Part shown: positions 7,674-16,970 of the stretch, one piece after another
Numbering within the stretch: position 1 is the stretch's first letter
Layout of the letters: each line of letters begins with the position of its first letter
Assembly (NCBI GenBank): GCA_023436715.1
Contig: JAEZIJ010000180.1
Span: forward strand, 1-30,166
Reading direction: 5' to 3'
DNA: 30,166 bases
Source of the DNA: Acidobacteriota bacterium
GTDB taxonomy: Bacteria; Acidobacteriota; Terriglobia; Bryobacterales; Bryobacteraceae
The notes under the pieces: model-generated
The model's input: only the letters and a program-made list of their open reading frames with translations
Told to the model about the DNA's origin: nothing
Database searches by the model: none
Program-made: the position numbers and the translations under genes

Positions 7674-9191
7674 CTACACCGCCGCCAGCGTCTTCCGCCG
7701 CAGTGCGATCCAGCGCAACACCAGCGGCCGGTGCTGACCCTCCAGACAGAAGAAGAAGGCGATGGGGTAGAACGCGCCCGCGATCGCCGTGGCCGCGGCC
7801 AGGACTTCGAGCAAACTATTCCCCGGAAGAACAGACGATTTCAGAACGTACGCAAACGCCGCCACGGGCAGAACGGCCAGAACCGGGCGCACATAGATGG
7901 ATCGCATGTAAACGCCCAAGGGGAACTTCAGGTGGCGGCACAGAAGCCACGGCGTGAATATCCCTCGGTTGAGCAGCATCAGCACCGAGGTCACCCACGC
8001 GGCCCCCATAATTCCGTATCGCGGCACCGCGAAGTAGAGCCCCGCGATCAGCGCAATCCCTTCCACCAGCAGGCTCCGCGCGTAGCCCCTGTGCTTGGCC
8101 ATCCCGTAGAGAATCGAACTCGAGTTCACCTGGCCGGCAATGGCCAGCGTGACGCCAATGAGCAGCACAGGCAGCAGCGGCGCGCTCATCTCCACGAAAT
8201 CCGGCTTGCGGATCCATACCCGGATCAACTCGCGCCCATAGAAAAACAGGAACACGGCCACCGGGAGGAAGAGCGTCAGGCAGTAGCGGTTGACATACAT
8301 GCCCAGGTTCGGAATCGCGTCGTGCTCCTCTTTGGCCGTGAGTTCGGCGGCGCTTGACGACGTGATCAGTCCGACGCGGTCAACGGCGTCTCCCGTGTAT
8401 TGGAGCAGCCGGACAGGCACACTGAAGTAGCCGACGAACGCGGCGGGCCGGAAATGGCCGATCAGCAGCGGCGCGCCCTGGTTCAGCAACTGAGCGGCGA
8501 CGCCGCTCGTCAGAGTGTGCACGCCGTAAGAGACCATTTGCTTGAACATCGCGAACCTCACCAGGCGCAAAGAGAACCGCTGTTCGGGAAAAACGCGGCG
8601 CAGAGCAATCGCGCTCAGAAGATATGAGAACGCCTGGCTGCCCACCACCAGGAAGCCCAGCGCAACCAGCCCGTGGCCCAGGAACAGCAGGATGGCCGTG
8701 CCCGACACGCGCACCACCGTCGCGGAGATCGCGATCCGGCTCGACAGGTCGAAGTGCTGGAACCCCTCCAGGCACGCGGTGAAGATGTTGAAGATCATCC
8801 CGAACGCCCAACTCGTGCCCACGATCGCGATCAGAAAGGCAAACGAAGGGCGGTAGGCGGGAGTCACCTGGAAGAAGCGGTCGACATGTCTGGAGAGCGC
8901 GATGCTGCCGGCAAACAGCGCCACCGCCACGAACGAAAAATACACCACGCCCGTGTTGATTACTTCGTTGATCTTCTCGATCTCCCCGGTCGCACGGTAG
9001 TGCGCCGAGTACTTTACCGTGGCGGAGCGGAATCCGAGATCGAACAGCCAGTAGTTTTCGATCAGGCCGAATACCAGAACCCAGACGCCGTAGCCCTCGT
9101 CCCCCAGCTTGCGGATGAGATATGGCGAAAGAAAGATGCCCGACGCGACCGTGACCGCAACACCCAGCCAACTCCACAGGACGTTGCGCAC
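7674..9191 (-). CDS. Polysaccharide flippase (Wzx/MATE-like, MOP superfamily)
   Basis: 505 residues with about 12-14 hydrophobic segments spread over the whole length. The start is typical of oligosaccharide flippases (WLGVAVTVASGIFLSPYLIRK, then GDEGYGVWVLVFGLI). This family moves lipid-linked glycan units across the inner membrane. The chosen start is a GTG without a visible Shine-Dalgarno. The same frame stays open 31 codons further upstream (…SGRSERF before VRNVLW) and related proteins usually have a few residues there, but no ATG is available before an in-frame TAA, so the true start may be a rarer codon. It likely exports the glycan handled by the genes at 71-5437, although it is transcribed separately. 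Confidence 0.88.
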   Translation of the reverse strand: MRNVLWSWLGVAVTVASGIFLSPYLIRKLGDEGYGVWVLVFGLIENYWLFDLGFRSATVKYSAHYRATGEIEKINEVINTGVVYFSFVAVALFAGSIALSRHVDRFFQVTPAYRPSFAFLIAIVGTSWAFGMIFNIFTACLEGFQHFDLSSRIAISATVVRVSGTAILLFLGHGLVALGFLVVGSQAFSYLLSAIALRRVFPEQRFSLRLVRFAMFKQMVSYGVHTLTSGVAAQLLNQGAPLLIGHFRPAAFVGYFSVPVRLLQYTGDAVDRVGLITSSSAAELTAKEEHDAIPNLGMYVNRYCLTLFLPVAVFLFFYGRELIRVWIRKPDFVEMSAPLLPVLLIGVTLAIAGQVNSSSILYGMAKHRGYARSLLVEGIALIAGLYFAVPRYGIMGAAWVTSVLMLLNRGIFTPWLLCRHLKFPLGVYMRSIYVRPVLAVLPVAAFAYVLKSSVLPGNSLLEVLAAATAIAGAFYPIAFFFCLEGQHRPLVLRWIALRRKTLAAV

Positions 9192-9274
9192 GAACCGTTC
9201 GCTGCGGCCGGAAAAAGAGGAGTTCCCAGAAGCACCCAGAATACCTTCATCTTAGCGCAGCAGAGTGGCGGCCA

Positions 9275-9310
9275 CGAAAACGAAACGGGCCGCCCCTGAG
9301 GGCGGCCCGT
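9275..9310 (-). terminator. Rho-independent terminator of the PEP-CTERM gene
   Basis: ACGGGCCGCCC (9285-9295), loop CTGA, then GGGCGGCCCGT (9300-9310) form an 11-bp perfect stem. On the minus strand it is followed by a T-rich run (TTTCGTTTTCG), and it sits 23 nt after the stop of the leftward PEP-CTERM gene. Confidence 0.85.
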
Positions 9311-9333
9311 CCTGCCTGCCGGAACAAACCACG

Positions 9334-10089
9334 TCAGGCCTTTCGAATACGCTGTCTCGCAAGCCCGAGCAGGGCTATCAAGCCGCTGCCCAGCAGCGCG
9401 TACGTGCCCGGCTCCGGCACTGCCGGCCCCGGAGGATCAACAACACCCGAAGAACCCGATCCCCCTGCCGAACTTCCGGAACCGGAGGGAGCCGGAGATC
9501 CTGAAGACCCCGATGACCCCGAGGATCCTTGGGAATCCGAGGTCGAATTCACACTGCCCTGGTACAGAATACCGAAGGGCCCACCCTGCCTTTGGAAAGC
9601 CTGGATCGTGAGCGTGTGCGAACCCGCGCCCAGCCCGGTCAGCGAGATAGACTGGCCTCCATTCGGAGTGCAGTTGATCGGGGCTGGCCCCGCGCAGAAC
9701 GTATTCTGCTGGCCGTTCGCAGCGAACTTCTCGACGCCGTCCACGAGTACCCTGGCTGTGTCATCCGCCCACACGGTGACGGTCCCGCTGTTGTTGGACC
9801 CGGGCAGTGTAAACGGCTGTAGGAAGACCGCGGTGGGGGCCATGCCCGCCAACGCGCTGCCATCCACGTTCGGAACGACAAAGCTCGGGTTCCTGCCGCC
9901 CGTATCGTCCCGGTACGAAATCCAGACGCCGCTTCCATTGGGCTGCCATGACGGATCCACCTCAATGGCGAAGTTCGTGCCCGAGATGTTGTTCGACCCG
10001 ATCCCAGCGCCGCTGTCGATATTGATTGTGGCCGCTTGCGCGACCGAAAGAGCCAGACAAACTAACACACCCAGAATCGCAATCCTCAT
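9334..10089 (-). CDS. PEP-CTERM sorting domain protein
   Basis: 251 residues. The signal peptide is MRIAILGVLVCLALSVAQA. A beta-rich domain follows (residues about 20-165) with GSHTLTIQAF near its end. Then comes a Ser/Gly/Pro low-complexity linker of about 45 residues. The protein ends with the sorting signal VPEPGTYALLGSGLIALLGLARQRIRKA, that is, a PEP motif, a membrane helix and a basic tail. Such proteins are processed by an exosortase at the inner membrane and delivered to the cell surface or matrix. A strong GGAGGGG Shine-Dalgarno precedes the ATG. No exosortase gene is in the window. The passenger domain is unrecognised. Confidence 0.9.
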   Translation of the reverse strand: MRIAILGVLVCLALSVAQAATINIDSGAGIGSNNISGTNFAIEVDPSWQPNGSGVWISYRDDTGGRNPSFVVPNVDGSALAGMAPTAVFLQPFTLPGSNNSGTVTVWADDTARVLVDGVEKFAANGQQNTFCAGPAPINCTPNGGQSISLTGLGAGSHTLTIQAFQRQGGPFGILYQGSVNSTSDSQGSSGSSGSSGSPAPSGSGSSAGGSGSSGVVDPPGPAVPEPGTYALLGSGLIALLGLARQRIRKA

Positions 10090-10173
10090 TGCCCCTCCTG
10101 CTTACGATTCTACTCGCGGGAAGGGCTGAATCACAGCCTGTCAACTCTATTGTTTGTAGTCGTTTACGAATAT

Positions 10174-11949
10174 TCAGTGAACGGTCGTAAACTCCGGCAT
10201 CGAGAGAACCCCGCGCGCGCCCGCCGCCCCGCGCACCTGGCGCGCCACGGGCTGAATCAGCTCCAGTGTGCGCATGAGTACGGCCGTTGAGGCGGAGCTT
10301 TCGCTCGATTCGCGCTGCCGCCCGGACAACTGGTCCATAAGAGCCTCAAAGGTGGTCTTCTTGCGCGGGAAAACCTCGATTCGGACCTCCTCCTTCTCCG
10401 GAATGCGGGCCGCTTTGCGGGCTAATGCCATCGCGGCCGGGAATCCGCCGAGCTCGTCCACAAGCCCGAGTCTCTTTGCGTCTTCGCCGGTCCAGATGCG
10501 CCCCTTCGCGATTTCGAGCACACGGGCTTTGGGCAGTTTTCGGCCTTCCGCCACTTTGTTTGTGAAGTCGGCGTACACGCGGTCGAGCCAGGCCTCCAGG
10601 CGCTTCCAACCTTCGGGCGTATAGTCCGAATTCGAGCTCCACAACGTGGCGTTCTTGCCCTTATGCACTTCGTCCCAGGAAATCCCGATCTTCGCCCACG
10701 CGCCAGGGGTCAGAACCTTCCCGCCCAGGACGCCGATGGACCCGGTGATCGTGCCCGGCTGCGCGACAATCTTGTCCGCCGCCATGGCTACAAAGTAGCC
10801 CCCGGAACCGGCCAGATTGCCCATGGAAACGATGACCGGCTTGCCCGCCTGCCGGGCTTTGACCGTCTCGCGCCAGATCGTGTCGGACGCCACGTACGAT
10901 CCGCCCGGGCTGTCCACCCGGAACAGTATGGCTTTCACGCTCGGGCTCTTCACCGCCGCACGGAATGCGGCTGCCACGGTGTCCGATCCCATCGAGGTGC
11001 TCCCGAATATCGGGTCGAAGCCGCTGTGCCCGCGCTGCACCGCACCCGCGCCGTAGATGAGCGCGATGGTCTTGCCGGAGGCGTGCGGCCGTCCAGCCCG
11101 GTCCAGATACCGACCGAGGTAGAGCAGTTCGGCGTCCGCCCCGGCCTTCTGTTTGACTTTCGCGTACACATCGTCGCGGTAGGCCAGACCGTCCACGAGT
11201 TTCGCGTCCACCGCTTCCTGTCCCAGGAATGGCCCGCGGTCCACCAGCGCCCGCACCTGTTCCTCCGGAATCTTCCTGCCCTCGGCGATGCCGCGCACCA
11301 TCTGCCCAAACCACGACTTCATGACCGCCTCGTTCGCCTCGCGGTGCGGCGCCGTGTACTTCTTCTCCGTGTAGACGTTCATCGCGCTCTTGTATTCGTA
11401 GCGGTGGTCCATCCGCGGCACCGCGCCCAGTTTGTCGAGGCCGCCGCGCAGGAACTGGCTCTCCATGACGATTCCGGTCAGGCCGATGTCGCCGGAGGGC
11501 TGGAGCCAGATCTGGTCGCATGCCGTCGCCACATAGTAGGAGCTTCCGCCCGGCCCGAATTCGCCGAACGTCTCCGCGAACGCGACCGCGAACTTCTTGC
11601 GCGCGCGGAAACTGCGCACCGCGTCCCGGATTTCCTGTGCCTGCGCCATTCCCATCGAACTGCCGCCGAGCCGCAATACCAGCCCGGCCACGCGGTCATC
11701 CCTGGAGCCGCGGTCGAGCGCGTCCACGATGTCCCGGACAACAGGACTCCCGGACAGCAAGGTCTTTGCGACCGCGTCATCGGGAACGTCTTCCACCAAT
11801 CCGGTCTCCAGATTGGCTTCGAGAATCGTCTTCGAGGGCACGGTCCCGGTAGAGGACCGCATCGAAACCCCGATCACGAAAACGAGCAGCACGAACAGAA
11901 TAGACAGTCCGCCGATCACGGCCAGGGCGCCTACGATGAGTTTCCGCAT
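10174..11949 (-). CDS. sppA: Signal peptide peptidase SppA, 67K type
   Basis: 591 residues, the tandem-domain form like E. coli SppA. The N-terminus carries one membrane anchor (residues about 5-28), placing the body in the periplasm. It belongs to the Ser-Lys dyad family that degrades cleaved signal peptides. Lys187 in YEYKSA matches the catalytic lysine of the N-terminal repeat. Ser382 in GNLAGSGGYFVAMAADKI matches the nucleophile of the C-terminal repeat, followed by TITGSIGV. AGGG lies just upstream of the ATG. It is divergent from rluD, with only 15 nt between the start codons. Confidence 0.95.
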   Translation of the reverse strand: MRKLIVGALAVIGGLSILFVLLVFVIGVSMRSSTGTVPSKTILEANLETGLVEDVPDDAVAKTLLSGSPVVRDIVDALDRGSRDDRVAGLVLRLGGSSMGMAQAQEIRDAVRSFRARKKFAVAFAETFGEFGPGGSSYYVATACDQIWLQPSGDIGLTGIVMESQFLRGGLDKLGAVPRMDHRYEYKSAMNVYTEKKYTAPHREANEAVMKSWFGQMVRGIAEGRKIPEEQVRALVDRGPFLGQEAVDAKLVDGLAYRDDVYAKVKQKAGADAELLYLGRYLDRAGRPHASGKTIALIYGAGAVQRGHSGFDPIFGSTSMGSDTVAAAFRAAVKSPSVKAILFRVDSPGGSYVASDTIWRETVKARQAGKPVIVSMGNLAGSGGYFVAMAADKIVAQPGTITGSIGVLGGKVLTPGAWAKIGISWDEVHKGKNATLWSSNSDYTPEGWKRLEAWLDRVYADFTNKVAEGRKLPKARVLEIAKGRIWTGEDAKRLGLVDELGGFPAAMALARKAARIPEKEEVRIEVFPRKKTTFEALMDQLSGRQRESSESSASTAVLMRTLELIQPVARQVRGAAGARGVLSMPEFTTVH

Positions 11950-11956
11950 GTCACCC

Positions 11957-11962
11957 TATAAT
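11957..11962 (+). promoter_or_regulatory. TATAAT hexamer adjoining rluD start
   Basis: A perfect TATAAT ends 2 nt before the rluD ATG. Normal -10 geometry would put the transcript start inside the gene, so this may be fortuitous or serve another start. No -35 is visible. Confidence 0.25.
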
Positions 11963-11964
11963 CT

Positions 11965-12918
11965 ATGCGATTGCCTTTGGCGGCGTCACCTGCGGATTCA
12001 GGCAAACGGCTCGACGTGTTTCTCCAGGAACGGCTATCCGAATACAGCCGCTCGCGGCTCCAGCAATGGGTGAAGGACGGCCGGGTGCGGGTCAACGGGG
12101 CAATCGGACGGTCGTCTTACCGGCTGAAAGGCGATGAGACGATCGACGTCGAACCGGCCGAGTTGCCGCCGTTGCGCGCGGAGCCGGAGGAGATCCCGCT
12201 CAGCATCCTCTACGAAGACGAGGACGTGATCGCGGTGAATAAGCCGGCCGGAATGGTGGTGCACGCGGGTGCGGGAGCGCACTCCGGGACGCTCGTCAAC
12301 GCCCTGCTGCATCATTTCGGAGCGCTCTCGCAACTCGGGGGCGAACTGCGGCCGGGCATCGTTCACCGCCTGGACCGGTTTACCAGCGGTGTCCTGCTGG
12401 TCGCGCGCAATGACGCCGCCCATCGACGCCTGGCAGAGCAGTTCGCCGGGCGCACGGTCGAGAAGGTCTACCTCGCCCTCGTGCATGGGAACGTCAAAGC
12501 GGATCAGGGGCGGATCGAAAAGCCGATCTCCCGTGACCCCGTCCGCCGGGTCCGGATGACGGCTCGCCGCGCCGAGGGCAGATCCGCAATCACGGAGTAC
12601 CGCGTCCTGCGCCGTTTCAGCGGCTTTGCCCTGCTCGAAGTGAGGATCAAGACAGGCCGCACGCACCAGATCCGGGCGCATTTCTCGAGCATCGGGCACC
12701 CCGTCGCGGGCGACCGCCTGTACGGTGCTCCGGCCCGAGTCGAGGGCCTGCCGCCGCTTGAGCGCTTCTTCCTGCACGCCCACCGGGTGCGATTCGGGCA
12801 GCCGTCCACCGGCGTCCCGATCACAGTGGAAGCACCTCTGGCGCCGGAGTTGGAGGCGTGGTTGGAGGAATTAGGTGCAAAATACCCGCTTGAGAGGCTC
12901 GGCGGAAGCCCCCTATAA
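11965..12918 (+). CDS. rluD: RluA/RluD-family pseudouridine synthase
   Basis: 317 residues. An S4 RNA-binding domain spans about 13-70 (GKRLDVFLQERL, SRSRLQQWVKDGRVRVNG). The RluA-type catalytic domain follows, with VNKPAGMVVHAG (91-102) and HRLDRFTSG (134-142), where Asp137 is the catalytic aspartate. GRTHQIRAH lies near residue 230. Family members isomerise uridines in 23S rRNA; RluD makes those at 1911, 1915 and 1917 (E. coli numbering). The S4 domain and length fit RluD better than RluA. The start is only 15 nt from the divergent sppA start and no Shine-Dalgarno is visible, but the protein aligns from its first residues with known RluD N-termini. Confidence 0.92.
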   Translation: MRLPLAASPADSGKRLDVFLQERLSEYSRSRLQQWVKDGRVRVNGAIGRSSYRLKGDETIDVEPAELPPLRAEPEEIPLSILYEDEDVIAVNKPAGMVVHAGAGAHSGTLVNALLHHFGALSQLGGELRPGIVHRLDRFTSGVLLVARNDAAHRRLAEQFAGRTVEKVYLALVHGNVKADQGRIEKPISRDPVRRVRMTARRAEGRSAITEYRVLRRFSGFALLEVRIKTGRTHQIRAHFSSIGHPVAGDRLYGAPARVEGLPPLERFFLHAHRVRFGQPSTGVPITVEAPLAPELEAWLEELGAKYPLERLGGSPL

Positions 12919-12919
12919 T
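12890..12919 (+). promoter_or_regulatory. Predicted sigma-70-type promoter of the VWA gene
   Basis: TTGAGA (12890-12895), 18-nt spacer and perfect TATAAT (12914-12919), lying over the end of rluD. Predicted transcription would start about 5 nt before the VWA ATG, so the transcript would be leaderless or nearly so. Confidence 0.5.
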
Positions 12920-12930
12920 CTAGGAAGCAT

Positions 12931-13878
12931 ATGAACAAGCTGCTTGCCGCCTTTCTATTTGCAAGCGCTCTCGGCTCCGCGCTCCAGGCCCAACAGGCGG
13001 CGCAGAGACCGGGCCGCACACCGGCAGTTCAGGATGAGGAGCAGACCCGCATCACCCTGGACGTCACCCGCGTGAACATTCTCTTCACGGTCACCGACAA
13101 ACGAGGCCGGTTCATCACCGACCTGACGAAGAATGACTTCGAGGTGATCGAAAACAAGAAGTCGCAGAACATCATGGAGTTCACCGCGGAAAGCGACCTT
13201 CCGTTGCGCATCGCCATCCTGGTAGACACCAGCAACAGCATCCGCGACCGTTTCCGCTTTATCCAGGAGGCGGCCATCGAGTTCCTCAACAGCGTCATGC
13301 GGCCGAAGCAGGACCGCGCGCTGGCCGTGAGCTTCGACACGAACGCGCAAGTCCTCTCCGAGTTCATCGAAGACCCGGAGAAGCTGGCTTCGGCCATTCG
13401 CGACTTGCGGGCCGGCGGTGGGACGTCCCTCTACGACGCGATTTTCTTCGCGTGCAGGGACAAATTGGGAATCGAACGCCCGCGGCACAAGTTCCGCAGG
13501 GCAATGGTCGTCCTGAGCGATGGCGACGACAACCAAAGCAGCGTCACCCGCGACCAGGCGCTCGAAATGGCCCAGAAAGCCGACGTGGTGATCTACACCA
13601 TTTCGACCAATATCAGCCGGCTGGAGACCGACGGCGACAAGGTTCTCAAGTACCTGGCCTCCGAAACCGGCGGGCAGGCCTTCTTCCCCTTCAAGGTAGA
13701 AGACCTCTCCCAGAACTTCGAAAACATCGCGAACGAACTGCGCCACCAGTACAACATCTTCTACCGGCCGGAACCCATGAAGACGGATGGCTCCTACCAG
13801 ACGGTGAACGTTCGGGTAAAGGGGCGGAAGGACATGGTGGTGCGGGCGCGCAAGGGGTATTACGCGCCGAAAATGTAG
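12931..13878 (+). CDS. Secreted VWA-domain protein (acidobacterial VWFA-related type)
   Basis: 315 residues with a signal peptide of about 20 residues (MNKLLAAFLFASALGSALQA). A beta domain (about 45-88: FTVTDKRGRFITDLTKNDFEVIENKK) precedes a von Willebrand A domain. The metal-ion-dependent adhesion site is DTSNS at 99-103, with the later GGTSLYDA and LSDGDD completing the site. The C-terminal KGYYAPK is typical of the 'VWFA-related' family that is expanded in Acidobacteria. Ligands of these proteins are mostly unknown; surface or periplasmic protein binding is the likely role. AGGA lies near the ATG. Confidence 0.9.
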   Translation: MNKLLAAFLFASALGSALQAQQAAQRPGRTPAVQDEEQTRITLDVTRVNILFTVTDKRGRFITDLTKNDFEVIENKKSQNIMEFTAESDLPLRIAILVDTSNSIRDRFRFIQEAAIEFLNSVMRPKQDRALAVSFDTNAQVLSEFIEDPEKLASAIRDLRAGGGTSLYDAIFFACRDKLGIERPRHKFRRAMVVLSDGDDNQSSVTRDQALEMAQKADVVIYTISTNISRLETDGDKVLKYLASETGGQAFFPFKVEDLSQNFENIANELRHQYNIFYRPEPMKTDGSYQTVNVRVKGRKDMVVRARKGYYAPKM

Positions 13879-13880
13879 CC

Positions 13881-13963
13881 GTGGGGCAGACGATCGTTTT
13901 GTGTCGTCTGCCATCCGCGCGGATCGAAGAAGGCAGACCACAAACGACGATGGTCTGCCCCAC
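13881..13963. repeat. Long imperfect inverted repeat (REP-like) between VWA gene and recA
   Basis: GTGGGGCAGACGATCG… (13881 on) pairs with …CGATGGTCTGCCCCAC (ending 13962) with a few mismatches. The centre is the perfect palindrome ATCCGCGCGGAT (13913-13924). The whole could fold into one roughly 80-nt hairpin. It follows the VWA stop and precedes the recA promoter. It could end VWA transcripts, or be a mobile REP-type repeat. Confidence 0.65.
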
Positions 13964-13980
13964 TTCCGTCCCCTATCCGC

Positions 13981-13986
13981 TATAAT
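13981..13986 (+). promoter_or_regulatory. Predicted -10 box of first recA
   Basis: A perfect TATAAT lies 27 nt upstream of the recA ATG. I see no good -35 box. No recognisable LexA box (CGAAC…GTTCG or CTGT…ACAG) is visible around it, so SOS control cannot be claimed. Confidence 0.45.
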
Positions 13987-14013
13987 TCTCGTTTCACCGG
14001 AGAACTCCATCGT

Positions 14014-15093
14014 ATGGACGAAAAAGAACGTGCGCGCGCTCTCGGGCTCACGCTGGGGCAGATAGAGAAGCAGTTCGGCAAGGGATCGATCGTGCGGTTG
14101 GGCTCGAAGGAAGCCCTGGTCCCCGTCAGCGTCATCCCGAGCGGGTCGATCTCGATCGACGCCGCGCTGGGCGTGGGCGGGTTTCCGCGCGGCCGTATCA
14201 TCGAGATTTACGGACCGGAATCCTCCGGCAAAACCACCGTCGCTCTGCACGTGGTGGCAAGCGCTCAACGGCTTGGGGGCATGGCCGCTTTCATCGACGT
14301 CGAGCACGCGCTGGACCCGATCTACGCGGGAAAACTCGGCGTCGATGTCGATAACCTGCTGGTCTCCCAGCCCGACTACGCCGAGCAGGCGCTCGAGATC
14401 GCGAGCGCGTTGATCAACTCCGGTTCGGTTGACGTGCTGGTGGTGGACTCCGTAGCCGCCCTGGTGCCCAAGAGCGAGCTCGACGGCGAAATGGGCGAGG
14501 CCTCGGTGGGTGTGCAGGCGCGGCTCATGTCCCAGGCGCTCCGCAAGCTGACCGGAATCGTCGCGAAGTCCAATACGTGCTTGATCTTCATCAACCAGAT
14601 CCGCGAGAAGATCGGCGTGATGTTCGGCAATCCCGAGACGACCACTGGCGGCCGGGCACTGAAGTTCTACGCCACCATCCGTGCCGACATCCGCCGCATC
14701 GCCGCCATCAAGGAAGGCGAAGTCGTCACCGGCAACCGCACCCGAATCAAGATCGTAAAGAACAAGGTGGCTGCGCCCTTCCGCGAAGCCGAGTTCGACA
14801 TACTTTACGGGCAGGGCATTTCGCGCGAAGGCGACCTGATCGACCTCGGGGTGGCCCAGAACCAGATCGAGAAGAGCGGGTCCTGGTACAGCTACAAGGG
14901 AGACCGCATCGGCCAGGGCCGCGAAAACGCGCGCCAGTTCCTGAGAGACAATCCCGATCTCGCCCAGAAGATCGATTCCGACCTCAGGCAGGCGCTCGGG
15001 CTGATCCGGCCCGCGCCGCCCGCCCCGGGCGCCAACGGAGGGCCGGGACCCGAAGCATCCCCCACCCCTCGCCCGGCCGCGACGAGGAAGTAG
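14014..15093 (+). CDS. recA: Recombinase RecA, first tandem copy
   Basis: 359 residues. RecA forms ATP-dependent filaments on single-stranded DNA for strand exchange and SOS activation. Walker A is GPESSGKT at 67-74 and Walker B VLVVDSVAAL at 141-150. Loop L2 (FGNPETTTGG, 204-213) is canonical. Loop L1 reads GEMGEASVG at 158-166, where E. coli and the second copy here have …GDSH.G. The last ~27 residues are Pro/Ala/Gly-rich with a basic end rather than the acidic tail of E. coli RecA. GGAGA lies 10 nt before the ATG and TATAAT is upstream, so this copy has the better expression signals. A second recA begins 78 bp downstream. Confidence 0.96.
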   Translation: MDEKERARALGLTLGQIEKQFGKGSIVRLGSKEALVPVSVIPSGSISIDAALGVGGFPRGRIIEIYGPESSGKTTVALHVVASAQRLGGMAAFIDVEHALDPIYAGKLGVDVDNLLVSQPDYAEQALEIASALINSGSVDVLVVDSVAALVPKSELDGEMGEASVGVQARLMSQALRKLTGIVAKSNTCLIFINQIREKIGVMFGNPETTTGGRALKFYATIRADIRRIAAIKEGEVVTGNRTRIKIVKNKVAAPFREAEFDILYGQGISREGDLIDLGVAQNQIEKSGSWYSYKGDRIGQGRENARQFLRDNPDLAQKIDSDLRQALGLIRPAPPAPGANGGPGPEASPTPRPAATRK

Positions 15094-15100
15094 CCTCTAG

Positions 15101-15120
15101 GGGCCGGGCATGCCCGGCCC
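15101..15120. repeat. Perfect 20-bp palindrome between the two recA genes
   Basis: GGGCCGGGCATGCCCGGCCC is exactly self-complementary and lies 7 nt after the first recA stop. Related sequences occur at 33, 5437, 7612 and, cut by the window end, 30157. It may attenuate or end the first recA transcript, although no T-run follows directly. Confidence 0.75.
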
Positions 15121-15171
15121 GCCACAATCTTTCTTCTGAGATTTTTCTACTCCTTCCTCCACCATCCTTCC

Positions 15172-16185
<1,014 letters not shown>

Positions 16186-16210
16186 GGACTGCAAACGCCT
16201 GCCATGTGGA

Positions 16211-16234
16211 AAAATGCCCTAAAATGGGGCTTTT
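16211..16234 (+). terminator. Likely terminator after second recA
   Basis: GCCCT, loop AAAAT, GGGGC, then TTTT (16231-16234), with a matching A-run before the stem. The stem is short (5 bp including one G-T pair) but well formed. The remaining gap up to 16385 holds a TTGACT (16282-16287) and the HU leader, with no convincing gene. Confidence 0.5.
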
Positions 16235-16385
16235 CGCGCACATTCCCCTTTACATCGGGCTCGCATTTCCTTATCATCAATTTGACTTCATCGTGTTTCG
16301 GAGCACGGAACACCAATGTTTCCGGGCATCCGGTAGCGAAAAGCTCTGTTCCGAAGTTTAGATTGGGAGGATTCCGAAAGGTTCT

Positions 16386-16694
16386 ATGGCTGAGATCAAA
16401 CGCATGACGCAAACGCAACTCGTGCGCGAAATAGCGGGCAACTGCGAAGTGAACAACAAGGTCGCCAAGCAGTTCATCGAGAGCTACGCGGATATAGCCG
16501 TTCGTGAAACAAAGAAGAATGGCGTGTTCGTGCTTCCCGGCATCGGAAGGCTGGTCCGTGTGGAGCGCAAGGCGCGCACCGGCCGCAATCCGGCGACCGG
16601 CGAAGCGATCAAGATTCCCGCCAAGAAGGTCGTGAAGTTTCGTGTCGCGAAATCCGTGAAGGACGCGATCGTTCCGCCGAAGAAGGCGAAGTAG
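16386..16694 (+). CDS. HU-family DNA-binding protein
   Basis: 102 residues, slightly longer than the usual 90. The N-terminal helices include TQTQLVREIA and VAKQFIESY. Then come the conserved turn LPGIGRLVRVERKARTGRN and the DNA-bending arm around RNPATGEAIKIPAKK. The C-terminus is a lysine-rich tail (PPKKAK). HU proteins bend and compact DNA as dimers. AAAGG lies just before the ATG and a second GGGAGG a little further up. A strong terminator follows. The adjacent recA genes make a DNA-handling neighbourhood, but this gene appears to be transcribed alone. Confidence 0.92.
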   Translation: MAEIKRMTQTQLVREIAGNCEVNNKVAKQFIESYADIAVRETKKNGVFVLPGIGRLVRVERKARTGRNPATGEAIKIPAKKVVKFRVAKSVKDAIVPPKKAK

Positions 16695-16718
16695 ACCGGC
16701 GTTCGACCGCAAAAAATG

Positions 16719-16748
16719 AAACCCCGCGAGGCACTCCTCGCGGGGTTT
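16719..16748. terminator. Bidirectional terminator between HU gene and tatA
   Basis: AAACCCCGCGAGG, loop CACT, CCTCGCGGGGTTT form a 13-bp perfect stem. A T-run follows on the plus strand, and the A-run at 16711-16716 gives a T-run on the minus strand. It therefore serves the rightward HU gene and the convergent leftward tatA. Confidence 0.9.
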
Positions 16749-16802
16749 TGATCTTTATGCCGAGTTGCGTCCGCTCAAGTTGCGAGCAGAGACAGGAAGC
16801 CT

Positions 16803-16970
16803 TTATGCCTGCTTCTTCTCTTCGGCCTTCTCCTCGCCCTTCAAGGCACTCTTGAAGTTGCGAATCCCTTCGCCCAAGCCTTTCGCCACTTCAGGGATTT
16901 TCTTCCCGCCGAACAGGAGAACGGCGACTCCTAAAATGACAAGAAGCTCCGGCATGCCAATTGACCTCAT
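16803..16970 (-). CDS. tatA: Sec-independent translocase protein TatA/E
   Basis: 55 residues: MRSIGMPELLVILGVAVLLF is the single membrane helix. GGKKIPEVAKGLGEGIRNFK follows as the hinge and amphipathic helix with the conserved FG-KK-P pattern, and then a Lys/Glu tail. TatA oligomers form the pore that exports folded proteins bearing twin-arginine signals. GGAGG is placed well before the ATG. The length is at the short end of the family. No tatB or tatC is adjacent, so other Tat parts must be elsewhere. Confidence 0.92.
   Translation of the reverse strand: MRSIGMPELLVILGVAVLLFGGKKIPEVAKGLGEGIRNFKSALKGEEKAEEKKQA

Noticed and set aside
10663..11961. 432-residue plus-strand ORF opposite sppA
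   Set aside because: Antisense to sppA, whose catalytic motifs are intact; no recognisable motif in the ORF.
12955..14307. 450-residue minus-strand ORF spanning the VWA gene and recA start
   Set aside because: Covers two real genes and a hairpin region; no domain features.
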